The notes beneath the pieces were generated by a model, which was given only the letters and a program-made list of their open reading frames with translations, was not told the origin of the DNA and searched no databases. From Calvatia gigantea (Eukaryota; Basidiomycota; Agaricomycetes; Agaricales; Lycoperdaceae), in contig JACAAK010000018.1 in the NCBI GenBank assembly GCA_025093985.1, positions 310,001-374,000 on the forward strand: 64,000 nt of DNA, written 5' to 3'. Shown in pieces: positions 1 through 11,300 of the stretch. Made by a program: the position numbers and the translations under genes. Every line of letters begins with the position of its first letter. Position 1 is the first letter of the stretch.

Positions 1-1718
1 AGCTCAATTCATTTCCTCTTTTCCTCGACTCCGCGCAACGTGTTCCCTTATTAAACCACTTCAGGCTCACCCCCTGGGACGGTAATGGTTGTCCCCAATC
101 AGACTCTTTGCACTAGTGTTGTACATGGCCGTTGGCTTCCCATATGGCATTGCAATGAACCAGAAGGCACAACTCATTCCGCCATCGCGCAGAGATGAAA
201 TCAGTGAGGTTGATCATGTAACGGGTAACCTGCACGAATCCTGTAGATTTATATTGTCCAACTCATATACATAACAGGAGTTCGCTGTGGCACAAGTCCC
301 TCAGCAAATTGTCTTACATTTCCAATGACATCAGTAGCAATGTTCTTAATGCAGCTGGGAAACAGGTCAAGTTCATATACGAGCAGCATGTTCAGTAGCA
401 CTGACATCCTTTGTGATTGCAGCCCGAGGTCAGGTCATTATCTCAAAACCCAAGCCCTCAGGCCTCAGACATCAACGATGAACTCTGGATATAAGAGGAT
501 GGTTTTTAATCCTCCAAGCCTCCGGCTTTGTCCTTGGGGCTCCCATTAGTAAGTGTCAACTTGAATGGTGTTGTGTCGTTGTCGAGTTAACATTATTGTT
601 ACTTCATAGTCAGTGGGAAGATGGACCCTGGCACTGGCTTGATCATAGCTGAAAAAGGGAGCTGGGACAATGCCAACCAGAAGTAGATAGCTATTGAAAG
701 CAGGATTATTTCTGAGTTCAACACCGACTTTTGGATCTGGAGAAAGGATAGTGATGTCTGCTCTGGTGCCACTGCTGTCGTTGACACCATCTATCCAGGG
801 GTAGCAACCCAGAAGTGGTTATCCATCCCTGCTTAGTTGATGGAGTGCACAGATTATAGATGAATCATGCATTTCATATGTGCAGGTGTCGAACAAGAGA
901 GTGTTCTTGTACTAGGAGTGTTGAAAGATGTGTTGTGCTTATTGTTCTGGCACTTTTGTGTCTCTCAACTTTGACTGCTGTGTCAACACTGCCCAATGCC
1001 CAATCGCACCATCTTCTTGACCTGCTCTCAAAGCCATTCTCAGTTAACTGAGGGAATCACACTTTTGGGATATGACAAATATATTAAATATTGGAGGGTA
1101 TACTATGTAGCTTTTTGGCCACTCTTTGTGCTGAAGGTGGAGTGAGTTAGAGGAGTGAATGAAGACTGGTGCAGACATACACCAACCTCTTTCCTGGGAT
1201 CCTAACTTTAATTTCTGCATCACCTTCAACCAAACTTCACCCTTAACTTCCTGACCCTGAGCTGGTATTACCCTGCCCAATGCTGCTCAGTGTAAGTGTG
1301 CTATTGGCGTGGTATGCACAGGATTGTTGAGGTAAATACACAATCCACTTCACTGATGGTTCATCTTGAGTGTGGACTTCTTCTCTTCCATGGTTGAAGC
1401 TCCAGGTCAGCATTTAGACAGTGACCCTGGCTTTGGGGGATGCCAGAGTGTAGTTTCATCCAATAGGTATATGTGCTCCATGCATCACATAATTAGAGAA
1501 TAATTCACATTATTGGGTGCAAAAGGACACATTTTGGTTATTATGACAGAGATGAGGGCACAGAAATGATGAGAGTGTGACCAATGTGGCTGAGGCAGTA
1601 GAGGCATATGGTGGGTAGAGAGGGTTGCACAGCTTGGAGAGGAGTGCTGGGGTTCAAAATCCCAGAGGTGGATGGTGCAGTCCCAGAAATATTTGACTCA
1701 GAAGTTTAGGGAAGGGGG
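1..1718. other. Unassigned sequence, no supported gene
   Basis: I see no protein domain, RNA gene or repeat boundary here. All reading frames are short (at most about 78 codons), lack family motifs and are interrupted in every direction. The last bases before 1719 are purine-rich (1701-1718) and faintly resemble the polypurine tract that precedes 3' LTRs of family A, but no ORF3 sequence precedes them. Best described as degraded intergenic or old transposon sequence. Confidence 0.5.
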
Positions 1719-2028
1719 TGTTGTGAATTCCACTGTTTCCACTGCATTGTCATACTGCTTCCTATCTCTGTACCTACCATGTACCTGTTTCAGCTATTCT
1801 GGTGTCAGTGATCTCCAAGTACTGACTCACATACTACTGTGCCATAGTAATTGGACATTTCATGTAGTATCTCCATCCATTCAACTAGATGGCCTTCCCT
1901 ATATTTAAGCATACATACACCTCCTTGTATTTGGTATGCTTAACCATCTATAGTTTCTCTTCCCTTACTTGCCCTCAAGTCTTAGCCCAAGTTGTAACCT
2001 GAGGTTCAGTCAGACTAAGGTCATAACA
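1719..2028 (+). repeat. 5' LTR of A-I
   Basis: 310-bp LTR starting TGTTGTGAA and ending CATAACA. It carries a TATTTAA box and, 34 nt after the start of that box, the predicted transcript start ATGCTTAACCA. The primer site TAGTTAAGCAT follows the LTR after 2 nt (2031-2041) and is complementary to that start at 10 of 11 positions. The 3' partner is at 20020-20330. Confidence 0.9.
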
Positions 2029-2107
2029 TTTAGTTAAGCATCCCCACCTCACCTTGCAAGGAGTAGGCTGAAACAGGCCTGAACAAGAACAACCTAGGAG
2101 CCAGTAT

Positions 2108-3258
2108 ATGAGCTTGAACCCAGATGAATACAGAGAACCAAACCTCGAAGTCACAGACAATGAATCAGAAACATCAGACGAAGAAGAAACAGGGAACCCT
2201 GAAGTACCTGCAAAACTAGTAAAACATGACAAACCTAGAGTAAACCCAATAGGAGAAGAAGAAGTACTATCAGAACTTCTAAACAAACTCAACTTAGCAG
2301 AAGAAGAATTAACACACCAGAAGAACCCAGCACAAGAACAGAAGGGATCAGACTCAAACAAATCAAGCTCAGGAGAAATGAACTCAAGCACCAACTTAGA
2401 CATGACTGACAATATGGTAGTACCTCCAACTACACCAAGTGGGAAAGGTTTAGTACCAGACCCAGGGTTTTTTAATGGAACTCGCACCAAGTTTGATGAT
2501 TGGTGGAGGGCTATGACACTTTTCATGAAATTCAACAAAATTAGCACAGGAGATGACAAAGCCATAGCAGTCCTAGTCAGGCTGTGAGGAGGGACAGCAG
2601 GAGTTTATGCAGCCATAAAGGTGCCACAAATCTTAGATGGAGAGGACTCAGTAGACTGGAAGGTGTTCTCCAAGGATTTTAGGAAAACCTTCTCCAATGA
2701 CACCTCCAACAGCAAGACAGAATGGTAGATCAAAAAATTCAAACAGGGAAACAAAAACACAGCCAACTACCTAATTAAGTTCAAAGTCCTAAAGAGCAAA
2801 GCGAAAACAGACAGTAAACATGCAATGTTCCTGCTCAAGAAGAATGCCAGGCAGGATATCATCCATACCATTATGGGCTACCCACCCAGTGCCAAGCCAG
2901 ACATCTATGTAGAATGGACAGAAGCCATTCTCACCATCAGACAAGGATATGAAGCATCTGAATATCAGGGGGACAGAAAAACTAGCACTGGAATGACATA
3001 CAGAGGAATGGGTGAACCCATGGAGATAGGAAGTAGGTGCCATATTTTCAATGCCAAAGGAGAACCCAAATGCTACAATTGTGGCATCTTTGGACACATG
3101 GCCAAGGATTGCAAGAAACCCAAGGGGTTAACTTGCTACAACTGTAGGAAGACTGGCCATATAGCAAAGGCATGTACCACACCTCAAAGGTGCAAATCCA
3201 TGGAATAGAAGAAGCTGAGATGGAAGAGAAGAAGGATTTTTCTGAGGACTCTGAGTAG
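2108..3258 (+). pseudogene. gag: gag of A-I, broken
   Basis: Structural protein of the retrotransposon particle. The start ATG (2108) is about 80 nt after the LTR and opens an acidic, Ser/Glu-rich N-terminus. The conserved capsid-like part contains the signature PDPGFF-GT---FD-WWRAM (around 2455-2515). Two CCHC zinc knuckles (CX2CX4HX4C) lie at about 3070-3180 and would bind the RNA. A TGA at 2585-2587 and a TAG near 2727 interrupt the frame, and the TAG at 3256-3258 is the natural gag terminus. The protein cannot be made intact. The frame overlaps pol downstream through a -1 frameshift site. Confidence 0.85.
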
Positions 3259-3275
3259 GCACTGCCTTGAGAGTC
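3234..3275 (+). promoter_or_regulatory. -1 frameshift site of A-I
   Basis: Heptamer GGATTTT (3234-3240) sits in the gag reading frame as G-GAT-TTT. Six nt later GACTCTGAG (3247-3255) can pair with CTTGAGAGTC (3266-3275), with one bulged A and G-T wobbles. The gag stop TAG lies in the loop. The same arrangement recurs in A-II, A-III and A-IV, which supports a functional role in making Gag-Pol. Confidence 0.7.
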
Positions 3276-6200
3276 AAAAGACTTGTATCTAGGATATCAG
3301 ACAAATTCTACACAATTCCTCAGAAACAAAAGTGTGAATTAAACCTAAAAAGCAACATCCACATGAAGGGAAAAAGGGTCACAGTAAACACAATTGTGGA
3401 CTCAGGATGCACCACCAGCAGTATTAGCAAGAAACTAGTTGATGAAGAAAATATCCCAACATGAAGACTAAAGCAACAAATCTTGGTACTAAATGCAGAT
3501 GGAACCCCAAACCAAGGAGGAAAAGTAATGAAAATGGCAACCATCAAAATGGACATCCAGGGATACCAGGAAAAAATTGAGGCATCAGTTGTATAGCTAC
3601 AAGACAGGGCGGAAATATTTCTGGGCTATGATTGGCTAGTCAAACGTAACCCAGAGGTAGATTGGAATACTGGAGAAATTAAGTTTACCCAATGCCCACC
3701 AGACTGCCAATTTCCCCATTAGAACATTTGTATCATGGATGAAATACAGAGCATGGCCATCACAGAAGACCTATGGAAAGAAGAGGAAGAACTGGACCTG
3801 ACCAAACAAGAAGACCTACCAGATTATGTATGGCCATTCACCCATCTATTCAACAAGACAACCTTTGACAAACTTCTGGAGCAAACAGAGTGGGACCATA
3901 AGATAATCCTAACTGAGGACACCCCCAAAGAAATAAATACAGAAACATATAACATGACAATCAAGGAACAGGATGAACTCTGAACTTTCATCAAGGAAAA
4001 TCTAGAATCCAGATGGATAAGACTATCAAAATCTCTATACATGGCACCCACCTTCTTTATTCCAAAGAAGGATGAATCTAAACAGCTAATACAGGACTAT
4101 CAGTGGTTGAACAACATAGTGGTTAAAGACAAAACCCCACTACCAAGGATCAGACAAGTCATTGACAAACTAGGGAAGGCAAAATATTTCAACAAACTAG
4201 ACATCATTTGGGGATACAACAATGTCAGAATCAAGGAGGGTGACAAATGGAAAGCAGTATTCCTCACAAATGAAGGGCTCTTCAAGCCAACAGTCATGTA
4301 TTTTGGACTAAGCAACTCGCCCAGAACCTTCTCTTGTATGATGACAAGCATCTTCCATGACTTACTACAAAATGGTGACATTGTGAACTACATGGATGAC
4401 TTTACAATACCCAGCAACACAAAGGAACAACTACAAGAACAAACTATATGATTTCTAGAACGAGCAAACCAGTATAACCTATGCTTCAAATGTTCTAAAT
4501 ACATATTTGATGCAGAAGAGATTCCAATGCTAGGAGTCAAAGTAGGGCATGGAAAATCAAAATGGAGGAAGGAAAAGTCAAATCAGTATGAGACTGGCCC
4601 AAACCCAAGAACACAAAAGGAGTGGAACAGTTCCTAGGCTTTGCTAACTACTATCAATGCTTCATCAAGAACTTCAGCAAGATCACAGGGCCACTGAACA
4701 AGCTCAAAGGGACAACTACATGGGAATAGAACACAGAGCACCAAGTAGCATTCAACGAATTAAAAAGATGCATCACCAAAGAACCTAGCTTGACACTACC
4801 ACAAAGACAAGGACAATTCTGGGTGGAGGTAGATACATTAGACTATGCATTGGGAGGAGTATTGTCATAGTTACAGGAAAACAAATGGCACCTGATCACA
4901 TTCACATCACAAATGCTCTTGCCAGCAGAACACAATTACAAAATCTATGATAAGGAACTACTGGCTATCATACATGCCCTAAAAGAATGGAGACACTACT
5001 TGTTGGATGCTGAAGAAAAGTTTGAGATCTGGACAGACCATAAAAACTTAAAATACTACAAGGAGCCACAGAAACTGAATGGATGACAGGCCCAGTGGTA
5101 TCTATGATTACAGGACTATGACTTCATTCTATGATATGTGCCTGGAAAAACCAATACAAAGGCTGACCTATTATCCTGCATATACCAAGCATCAGAAGCA
5201 ATAGAAGACAAGCTAGTTACCATGATCAAAGAAAGCTGGCTACAATCAGAAAGTACTGATGATATGGTACTATTGCAGGCTGAACTGTTCCTGGAGCCAA
5301 TGTTCCTAGAAAAGATATGAAGGAAACCCCAAAGGGAAACACCAGTCATCACCAAACTACGAAAAGATGGATCAAACTTCACTGAAGACAATAGAGTGGT
5401 GTATAAGAGGAATAGTGCATACATGCCTCCAGACCCAAAACTATGGAAAGAAATCCTTCAGCAATACCATAATGCCCCTGATGTGGGACACCCGGGACAA
5501 CATAGGATGATAGAACTAATCACCTGTGATTATTGGTGGCCAACTATATAAAGGGACATAAAAAAATATACTCGGGGCTGCCAGACATGTCAAAGAAACA
5601 AACCAAGAACAATGCCACTCAAGTTGCCACTGCACCCCCTTCCAGTACCAAATGGCCCATGGGAAGAAATCAGCATTGACATAATCAGACCCCTACCAGT
5701 ATCAGGGGGAAAAGATGCGATACTAGTTATTGTCGACTAGTTCACAAAAATGATATGACTCATAGCAATGACAACAGATGTTACATCTAAAGATATCACA
5801 CAGATCTATCAAGATGAAATATGGAAGTTACATGGACTGCCAAGGAAAGTACTCAGTGACTGTAGACCCCAGTTCACATCAGAATTCACAAAGGAGTTGT
5901 TCAAGGGACTTGGTATAGAATGCAACCTGTCAACAGCATATCACCCACAGACTGATGGACAAACTGAACACATCAATAGAGAAGTGGAAACCTACATCTG
6001 CCTGTACTGCAACTATGACCAGAACGACTGGGCTGACTGGCTGCCAATAGCAGAATTCCACTATAATGATAAACAGCACAGAGGAACAGGAGAAACACCA
6101 TTTTTCCTCAACTACAGAAGGCACCCATGGAAGGGGAAGAATGGTGAGATGACAAACAATTCCACAGCCACAGAATTCCTGAAACACCTACAGAATGCCC

Positions 6201-6771
6201 GAGCTAATACCTCATCAGCACTATGACTGTATCAGAAAAAGATGAAACAGCAGCACGACAACAGCAAGCTCCACATCAGAACATACCAAATTGGCAATGA
6301 AGTGTGGCTTGAAAACACAAACATCCATATCAATCAGACATCAAAGAAGCTAGGCCAAAAGCAGTATGGACCTTTCCTTATTAAGGAAAAGATAGGGGAT
6401 ACTGCATATCAGCTTGACCTGCCAAAAGGATGGGCCATCCACAATGTTTTTAATGAGCAACTCTTGACACTAGCATACTAAGTGGAGTTCCTAAGCTAAA
6501 GGAAAGCACTGGCACCAGACCCAGTCATCACTAACAATAAAAAAGAATATGAAGTAGACAAGATCTGAGGATGATGAAAGTGCAGATGGAGCTATCAATT
6601 CCTAGTACACTGGAAAGGCTATAGCAATGAAGAAGATACGTGGACCATGGAGTCCAATCTAGGAAATGCAAAAGAAGCCATACAGGACTACCTAAACAGG
6701 CATTTGGAGGATACCTATAAAAAGGGGGGTAGAAAACCCAGAAAACCACACAACAACTTAACCAGCTGAAC
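3259..6771 (+). pseudogene. pol: pol of A-I, broken (PR-RT-RH-IN-chromodomain)
   Basis: Polyprotein remnant in canonical Ty3/gypsy order. The aspartic protease has D-S-G near 3400. The reverse transcriptase has the YMDD box at 4389-4400. RNase H lies at about 4800-5110, followed by an integrase with an HHCC zinc-binding region (about 5460-5600) and core motifs (D near 5680, SD near 5850, and the Glu of a QTEH motif near 5960). Remnants of a chromodomain follow (about 6540-6700; it reads FLVHWKGYSNEED in the better copy A-III). More than ten in-frame stops and several frameshifts prevent expression. The chromodomain places the element among chromoviruses, which in known cases target chromatin marks during integration. 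Confidence 0.85.
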
Positions 6772-6775
6772 AAAT

Positions 6776-7272
6776 ATGCCCACTTCTCAATCCAGCTACA
6801 TTACTATTGCCTCCCTTGTCCATCCCAACCCCACTAGAATCTTGTCTGTACCCTTTCCCCCCCAGGAAATAACAAAGCTCCTGCTCCAAGCAGCACCCAT
6901 TTCAATATGGCCACAACCTCGTTCCCAGCCCAGGGGCTTCTCAAAGACCTGCTCAAAGACATCAATAATGCCACCAATGAAGAGCTAGCCACTATCACTG
7001 TTCAGAACCAGAAGCTGAACACCAACTGCCTCATCATGCTTGCTACTGCCTACATCACCTTCACAGACATGTATACTGGGTTTGAAAATGCCTCAGCATT
7101 GACCAGTCAACATATCCTTGCCATCTTCTGTGCACTTAGTCAATCCTCACTCACCCTGACTGAACAAACCTGCATTGACAGTTTACATAGCAGAATCAAC
7201 CTTGCTATTGAAGTATTTAAAGGTATTGACATTACTGAAATCTTCCTAGAGCTAGGAGACATTGCCTCCAAC
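6776..7272 (+). pseudogene. ORF3 of A-I, first part
   Basis: A third ORF after the chromodomain, starting at an ATG (6776) just past the end of pol. The predicted protein is soluble and helix-rich with no signal peptide or membrane segment. Its central block (ITF-DMY-GF-NAS, about 7048-7095) matches ORF3 of A-III at roughly half of residues. It is interrupted by LTR-F at 7273 and continues at 7900-7927, about 10553-10601 and 19604-20001, ending with the conserved LPEA and TGA. A frame change occurs near the N-terminus (about 6900). I do not recognise the family and assign no function. Confidence 0.65.
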
Positions 7273-7894
7273 TGTCACAACCCGTACACACACTCACCCG
7301 CTTCACCCGCTCTTACCCGGACTATACTTTATATTTTATTTACCATTCGCTCTCACCCGCTCTCCCCCGTCTCCCCCGCTCTCCATTCTTACTATTATGT
7401 CTGACATTAATTTCTGATTATCCTCCTTGTACATTTCTCCGGTTGTCATACCTACTCCCGTTTCCCTTGCAATCCCTTTTACCATTCATATCGTTTCTGT
7501 TTCACCTTATTCCTTTTAGCTAGTTGTATTCCCGGTGTTTTTATCTAGCGGCCATACCTGGCCCGCACCTGAAGTCGTAGTAGTTTCCTTTTGTAGAACC
7601 ACACTTCCTCGTGTATATAAACTGTAGCTACTTCGCCTGTAATCCTCAGTCTGAAATCTACTTAGTGACATGCTACTTCTATCCTACCTCTGTCTCTGTC
7701 TCTGTCTCCGCCTCTGACTCTGCCCTCGTCCCTTATTCTGAAGTTAGGACCACCCGTCGGCAGGAGGGTGCAACACATACATTGAAGCCATGGTCCTCCT
7801 GAGTTCGCCCGCTTCGTCCATCTTTGTCCGCATCCACGCATCATTCCGGGTGTCTAGACTCCAGTCGTCTCACCCGCATGACCCACACTTAACA
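7273..7894 (+). mobile_element. Solo LTR-F (family B-related) with TSD CCAAC
   Basis: 622-bp LTR from TGTCACAACC to CACTTAACA, flanked by the perfect 5-bp duplication CCAAC at 7268-7272 and 7895-7899. It aligns in patches with the family B LTR, for example the GGCAGGAGGGTGCAACACAT region. TATATAA at 7614-7620 is followed 34 nt later by AGTCTGA (7648), the same predicted transcript start as family B. No internal region is present, so it formed by LTR-LTR recombination. It interrupts ORF3 of A-I. Confidence 0.9.
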
Positions 7895-7899
7895 CCAAC

Positions 7900-7927
7900 C
7901 TACTTAGTAGAGACACCACCCTGGAGG
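7900..7927 (+). pseudogene. ORF3 of A-I, short second part
   Basis: After removal of LTR-F and one TSD copy, the ORF3 frame continues here as A-S-N-L-L-S-R-D, matching A-M-K-L-L-G-R-D in A-III. It ends near 7927, where family B-II sequence begins. The exact junction is uncertain by about 10 nt. Confidence 0.6.
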
Positions 7928-10085
7928 TGAACGCGGCTTTCCTCGCTCCTCGTGATTTTGATGTTTAATAAAGTTGCATGTCCAATAATAATAATAAAAA
8001 AAGGTCTGTCCATGAATAAGAGTGAAAATAAGTCCATTAAGTGTTACAAAGAACGCAAGGGACCAGGCTTAGCAGGATAAGCTGTATGGAAATCTGCCAC
8101 AAGTTCAGCTGCATGCTCTAATTCAGTAGCAGGCAGCCAAGAAGACTCTTCTTCAGTATCCTCATAACCCAACCAAATGACCTTGTATAATAACTTGCAG
8201 GCACGTCGACGGTCGATCTTCAAGTCAACAATGCGGGCGATTTTGTACTCCGGCTCGCCTTCAACTTCAACGGGTGGAGGAGGCGGGTCAGAGCGGCCGT
8301 CAAATGGGTTAGGTGTGGCAGGTTCAAGCATCGAAACGTGGAATACTGGGTGAACGGCACGCATTGAGTCAGGTAAGCGTAGAGTATAAGAAACGGAACC
8401 GGGTTGAGCGATAATCTCATAAGGACCCAAATACTTTTCCGAGAGTTTCTTTGACGGTCGAGTCATGCGGAAGAACTGCGCCTTAACGAAGACCTTTTGC
8501 CCAACTGTGAAGTTAGATGCGGGTGTCCGGCGGGTATCAGCGGATGACTGGTACCGTTCTTGAGCTTGCTTGATCTCGGATTTGAGTACTGTGTGGAGTT
8601 CATCGAGGTCGACGACGAATTGACGTGCGCGTGCGGACGCCAAGTCGCGTTCCGGGTAGACTGTGATGTTGGGATGATAGCCTTTATTAGCGAAGAATGG
8701 GGAGACACCAGTAGTGGCACTAGGAGCATTGTTATAGGCAAACTCAGCTAGTGGCAGTAACTCAGCCCAGTTGTCCTGCTGGTAGTTGCAGTAGACGCGG
8801 AGGTATTGCTCGAGAGTCTGGTTAGTCCGTTCAGTTTGTCCGTCGCCCTCAGGGTGATACCCGGAGGTAAAGTGTAACTTCATGTCCAGTGCTTGTCCAA
8901 GCGAGCGGAAGAAGTGCGAAACGAATTCGGAGCCGCGATCGGACATAACATGTTCGGGAACGCCATGTTTCGAGAATACATGAATGACGAATAGGCGGGC
9001 GAGTTCGGCCGAGGTGATGGTGTCGTGAGTGGGAATGAACAAAGATTGCTTGGTAAGGCGATCAACGATAACAAGGATAGTGTCGTAGCTGGAAGATGTG
9101 GGAAGTTTCTCAATGAAGTCCATAGAGATAGAGTTCCATGGCCGTTCAGGAATGGGGAGCTGCTTGAGGTTTCCATAAGGTCGGTGTTGTTGTGGCTTAG
9201 AGCACATGCAGGTGACGCAGGATTTGCAGAAATCTTTGACTGTCGTGCGGATTTCGGGCCAAGTGTAATCACGTCGGACTAACTCCAGAGTCTTGTTCTG
9301 ACCGAAGTGTCCAGAAAGGATGTGATCGTGCTTGTACTGTAGAACGTGAAGTCGAAGATTGTCAACATTGGGAACGTAGATCCTGTCGTCAAGGCAGAGA
9401 AAACCGGACGAATCTACAATCCAGCGTCCTTCGGGTTTGGCTAGGTGTTGAGCCGCAGTCGGGTCTTGCGGAAGAGATGAAAGGATGTCGGAATGCAGCT
9501 GATCGAGGTCAATGATCGTGGCTGCGTGAAGGGAAGGGGTATAAAGATAAGTAGCGCAGACGGAGGCTGTGAGTTGTTCATGAGTAAAGACTGGACGGAA
9601 GTTGTGAGGATTGACCGTAGCGTAGCCATTATTCCCCCCTTTAGGGTAGACGTCCCATCGTCTAGTTAAAGCGTCGGGCTTCGTACCAAGTCGGCCGGGG
9701 TGAAAGCGGATGGTGAGATTGAACTGTGACAAGAATTCGGACCAGCGAGCTTGACGGCGGGTGAGGATTTTAGTGGTGCAGAAGTATTCCAGATTCTTAT
9801 GATCAGTGACCACGTCAATGGGAAGGGGAGCACCTTCAAGATAATGCCGCCAGATCCTAAAGGCTTCAAAGATAGCCAGTAGTTCCTTGTCATGTGTGTC
9901 ATAGTTCGACTCGGCCGAAGTGAATGTGTGGGAATGGAAAGCCATGGGGTGAACTTCACCATCCTCAGTGACGATAGAGAGGATGGCGGCTAGCGCATAG
10001 TCAGATGCGTCTGTCTCGACGATGATTTGAGCATCAGGGATCCAGTGGGTCAGGATAGGAACAGGGAATAAAAGCGTCACTGTAC
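7928..10085 (-). mobile_element. Truncated Ty3/gypsy element B-II
   Basis: Minus-strand family B fragment holding RNase H through chromodomain plus about 115 bp of 3' trailer. The trailer includes an AATAAA (near 7966, plus strand) that corresponds to the poly(A) signal of the antisense gene in B-I. Neither LTR, nor gag, protease or RT, is present. Its upstream end meets LTR-C-like sequence at about 10085. It lies within ORF3 of A-I, and a small piece of ORF3 (roughly 40 nt) is missing at the junction. Confidence 0.75.
8044..10085 (-). pseudogene. pol: pol fragment of B-II: RNase H, integrase, chromodomain (open frame)
   Basis: An uninterrupted frame of about 680 codons ending at 8044. It starts inside pol with the RNase H motif VETDASDYALAAILS. 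The integrase zinc domain HILSGHFGQNKTLELV...CKSCVTC is followed by the catalytic core: MDFIEKLP, SDRGSEFV and a Glu in the GDGQTERTNQ segment, so D, D and E are all present. The C-terminus carries a chromodomain (VIWLGYEDTEEESSWLP). Because the 5' half is absent, this is a fragment, although the retained part has no stop codon and is CpG-rich, hence relatively young. The ATG near 10188 lies in foreign LTR-C-like sequence and is not a natural start. Confidence 0.85.
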
Positions 10086-10552
10086 AATGTTGGAGATACG
10101 GCCTTAGACCAGTGCTTACAACTAGAAGTGTACCATAGAAGTACTGATTGGGCTGGCCAGGTGAGTAGGCACCTTCCAATGTTATCAAGAGTAGGGGTCA
10201 AGTTAGAATCAGAAAAAGCGACGCATAAAATATTGGCGAAATCACTAAGGAATGTGACTGTATAGTCCTAAGCAATCTAATGACAATATGCGGTTCGCGT
10301 AAACACGATCTTGGATAACTTAGCGTAGTCCCAGAATTTAGAGACATATAGAACAGGAATGGACCACAGAAGATAAACACAAGCCCGGATACAAACGTGA
10401 TACAGAACTGCGAATTCAATGCACCCTTAGGGTCTCGCGCGTGAGATCGACCGTTCTGCCTAACCGCTTGAGTAAATTTCCTCACTTGGACTTGTCTGTC
10501 CGGTTCACCTGATGTCACGTCAGAACTAGCTGAGCCATTGTCCAGCCTATCA
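10086..10552 (+). repeat. LTR-C-like fragment
   Basis: Divergent relative of the 1.3-kb insert at 14540-15846. Shared blocks in the same order include GTGTACCAT and CTTCCAATG, CAAGCCCGGA, TCTCGCGCG, and the stretch GAGCCATTGTCCAGCC. It lacks both ends of that repeat and the TATA region. It abuts the 5' break of B-II and ends near 10552, where ORF3 of A-I resumes (ACACTCTC..., 10553-10601). Confidence 0.6.
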
Positions 10553-10601
10553 GACCAGTAACACTCTCAGGGAACTACATAACACCATTAGGCTCCCACC
10601 T

Positions 10602-11149
10602 TGTTACGATCGGGTTACGCGGGATATCGGCCGAGGTTAGCCGCCAGGTGACGTCGGGTGAGAACGTACAGAGCGGGTGAATTCGGACGAGTACAAGATT
10701 TGGACTCAGCGGCTTCAACGTATGTGTTGCACCTTCCTGCTGTCGTCGAAGTCCGTATTTCAGGAGGGAGTGGGGTCAGAGGGTTGGAGGAACAGAGACA
10801 GAGAGGAACAGAATCAGAGGGCGTAATTATGGTCGATAATCAGACTAAGGATTTACAAGTGTGGGGACTAGGTTTATATACTAGTCTGAAAAGCGGGAAG
10901 TACGAAAGTAATGGTGAACGAAGAATGGATGGCTGCCGAGGGCGGCCGCCTAACAAGACACCGGAATCAAGTTTTAACTATAAGGCGATAGTGGAGAAGT
11001 TGAAGGGGATAGAGATTAATATAGAAAACAGGATATCGGACTGACTGACAGAAAGAATGAACAGCAACCCAATGCAGCCGGACTAAGGTAACGATGACTA
11101 TGAGTGGGGAAAGCGGGTGAGAGCGGGCGAACATGTGCAGGTCATGACA
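10602..11149 (-). repeat. 3' LTR of B-I
   Basis: 548 bp, reading TGTCATGACC to GTAACA on the minus strand. It differs from the 5' LTR (19056-19603) by scattered substitutions. The TATA box and AGTCTGATTAT transcript start are conserved. Confidence 0.95.
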
Positions 11150-11163
11150 GTATCCCCCCATTA
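11150..11163 (-). promoter_or_regulatory. Polypurine tract of B-I
   Basis: On the minus strand the sequence AATGGGGGGATAC directly precedes the 3' LTR. This is the expected plus-strand primer for reverse transcription. The same tract (AATAGGAGGATAC) precedes the LTR of B-III at 22504. Confidence 0.8.
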
Positions 11164-11300
11164 GGGCCGAGCCCTCGAGGCCGTGAAATCGGACCGTGGG
11201 AATCTCCAATTAAACTTTTGATGGTGCATGTAAATTTCGTCACCTTGGAAATTTTACGGTCCCATTCTCTTCTCTAACTACCACCACCTCGACCACTACC

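Noticed and set aside
1625..1680. tRNA-like B box (GGGTTCAAAATCCC) at about 1648
   Set aside because: No A box at the right distance, no acceptor stem, and the loop has an extra A.
10188..10518. Start codon and upstream frame for the B-II polyprotein
   Set aside because: These bases belong to LTR-C-like sequence; the ATG is fortuitous.
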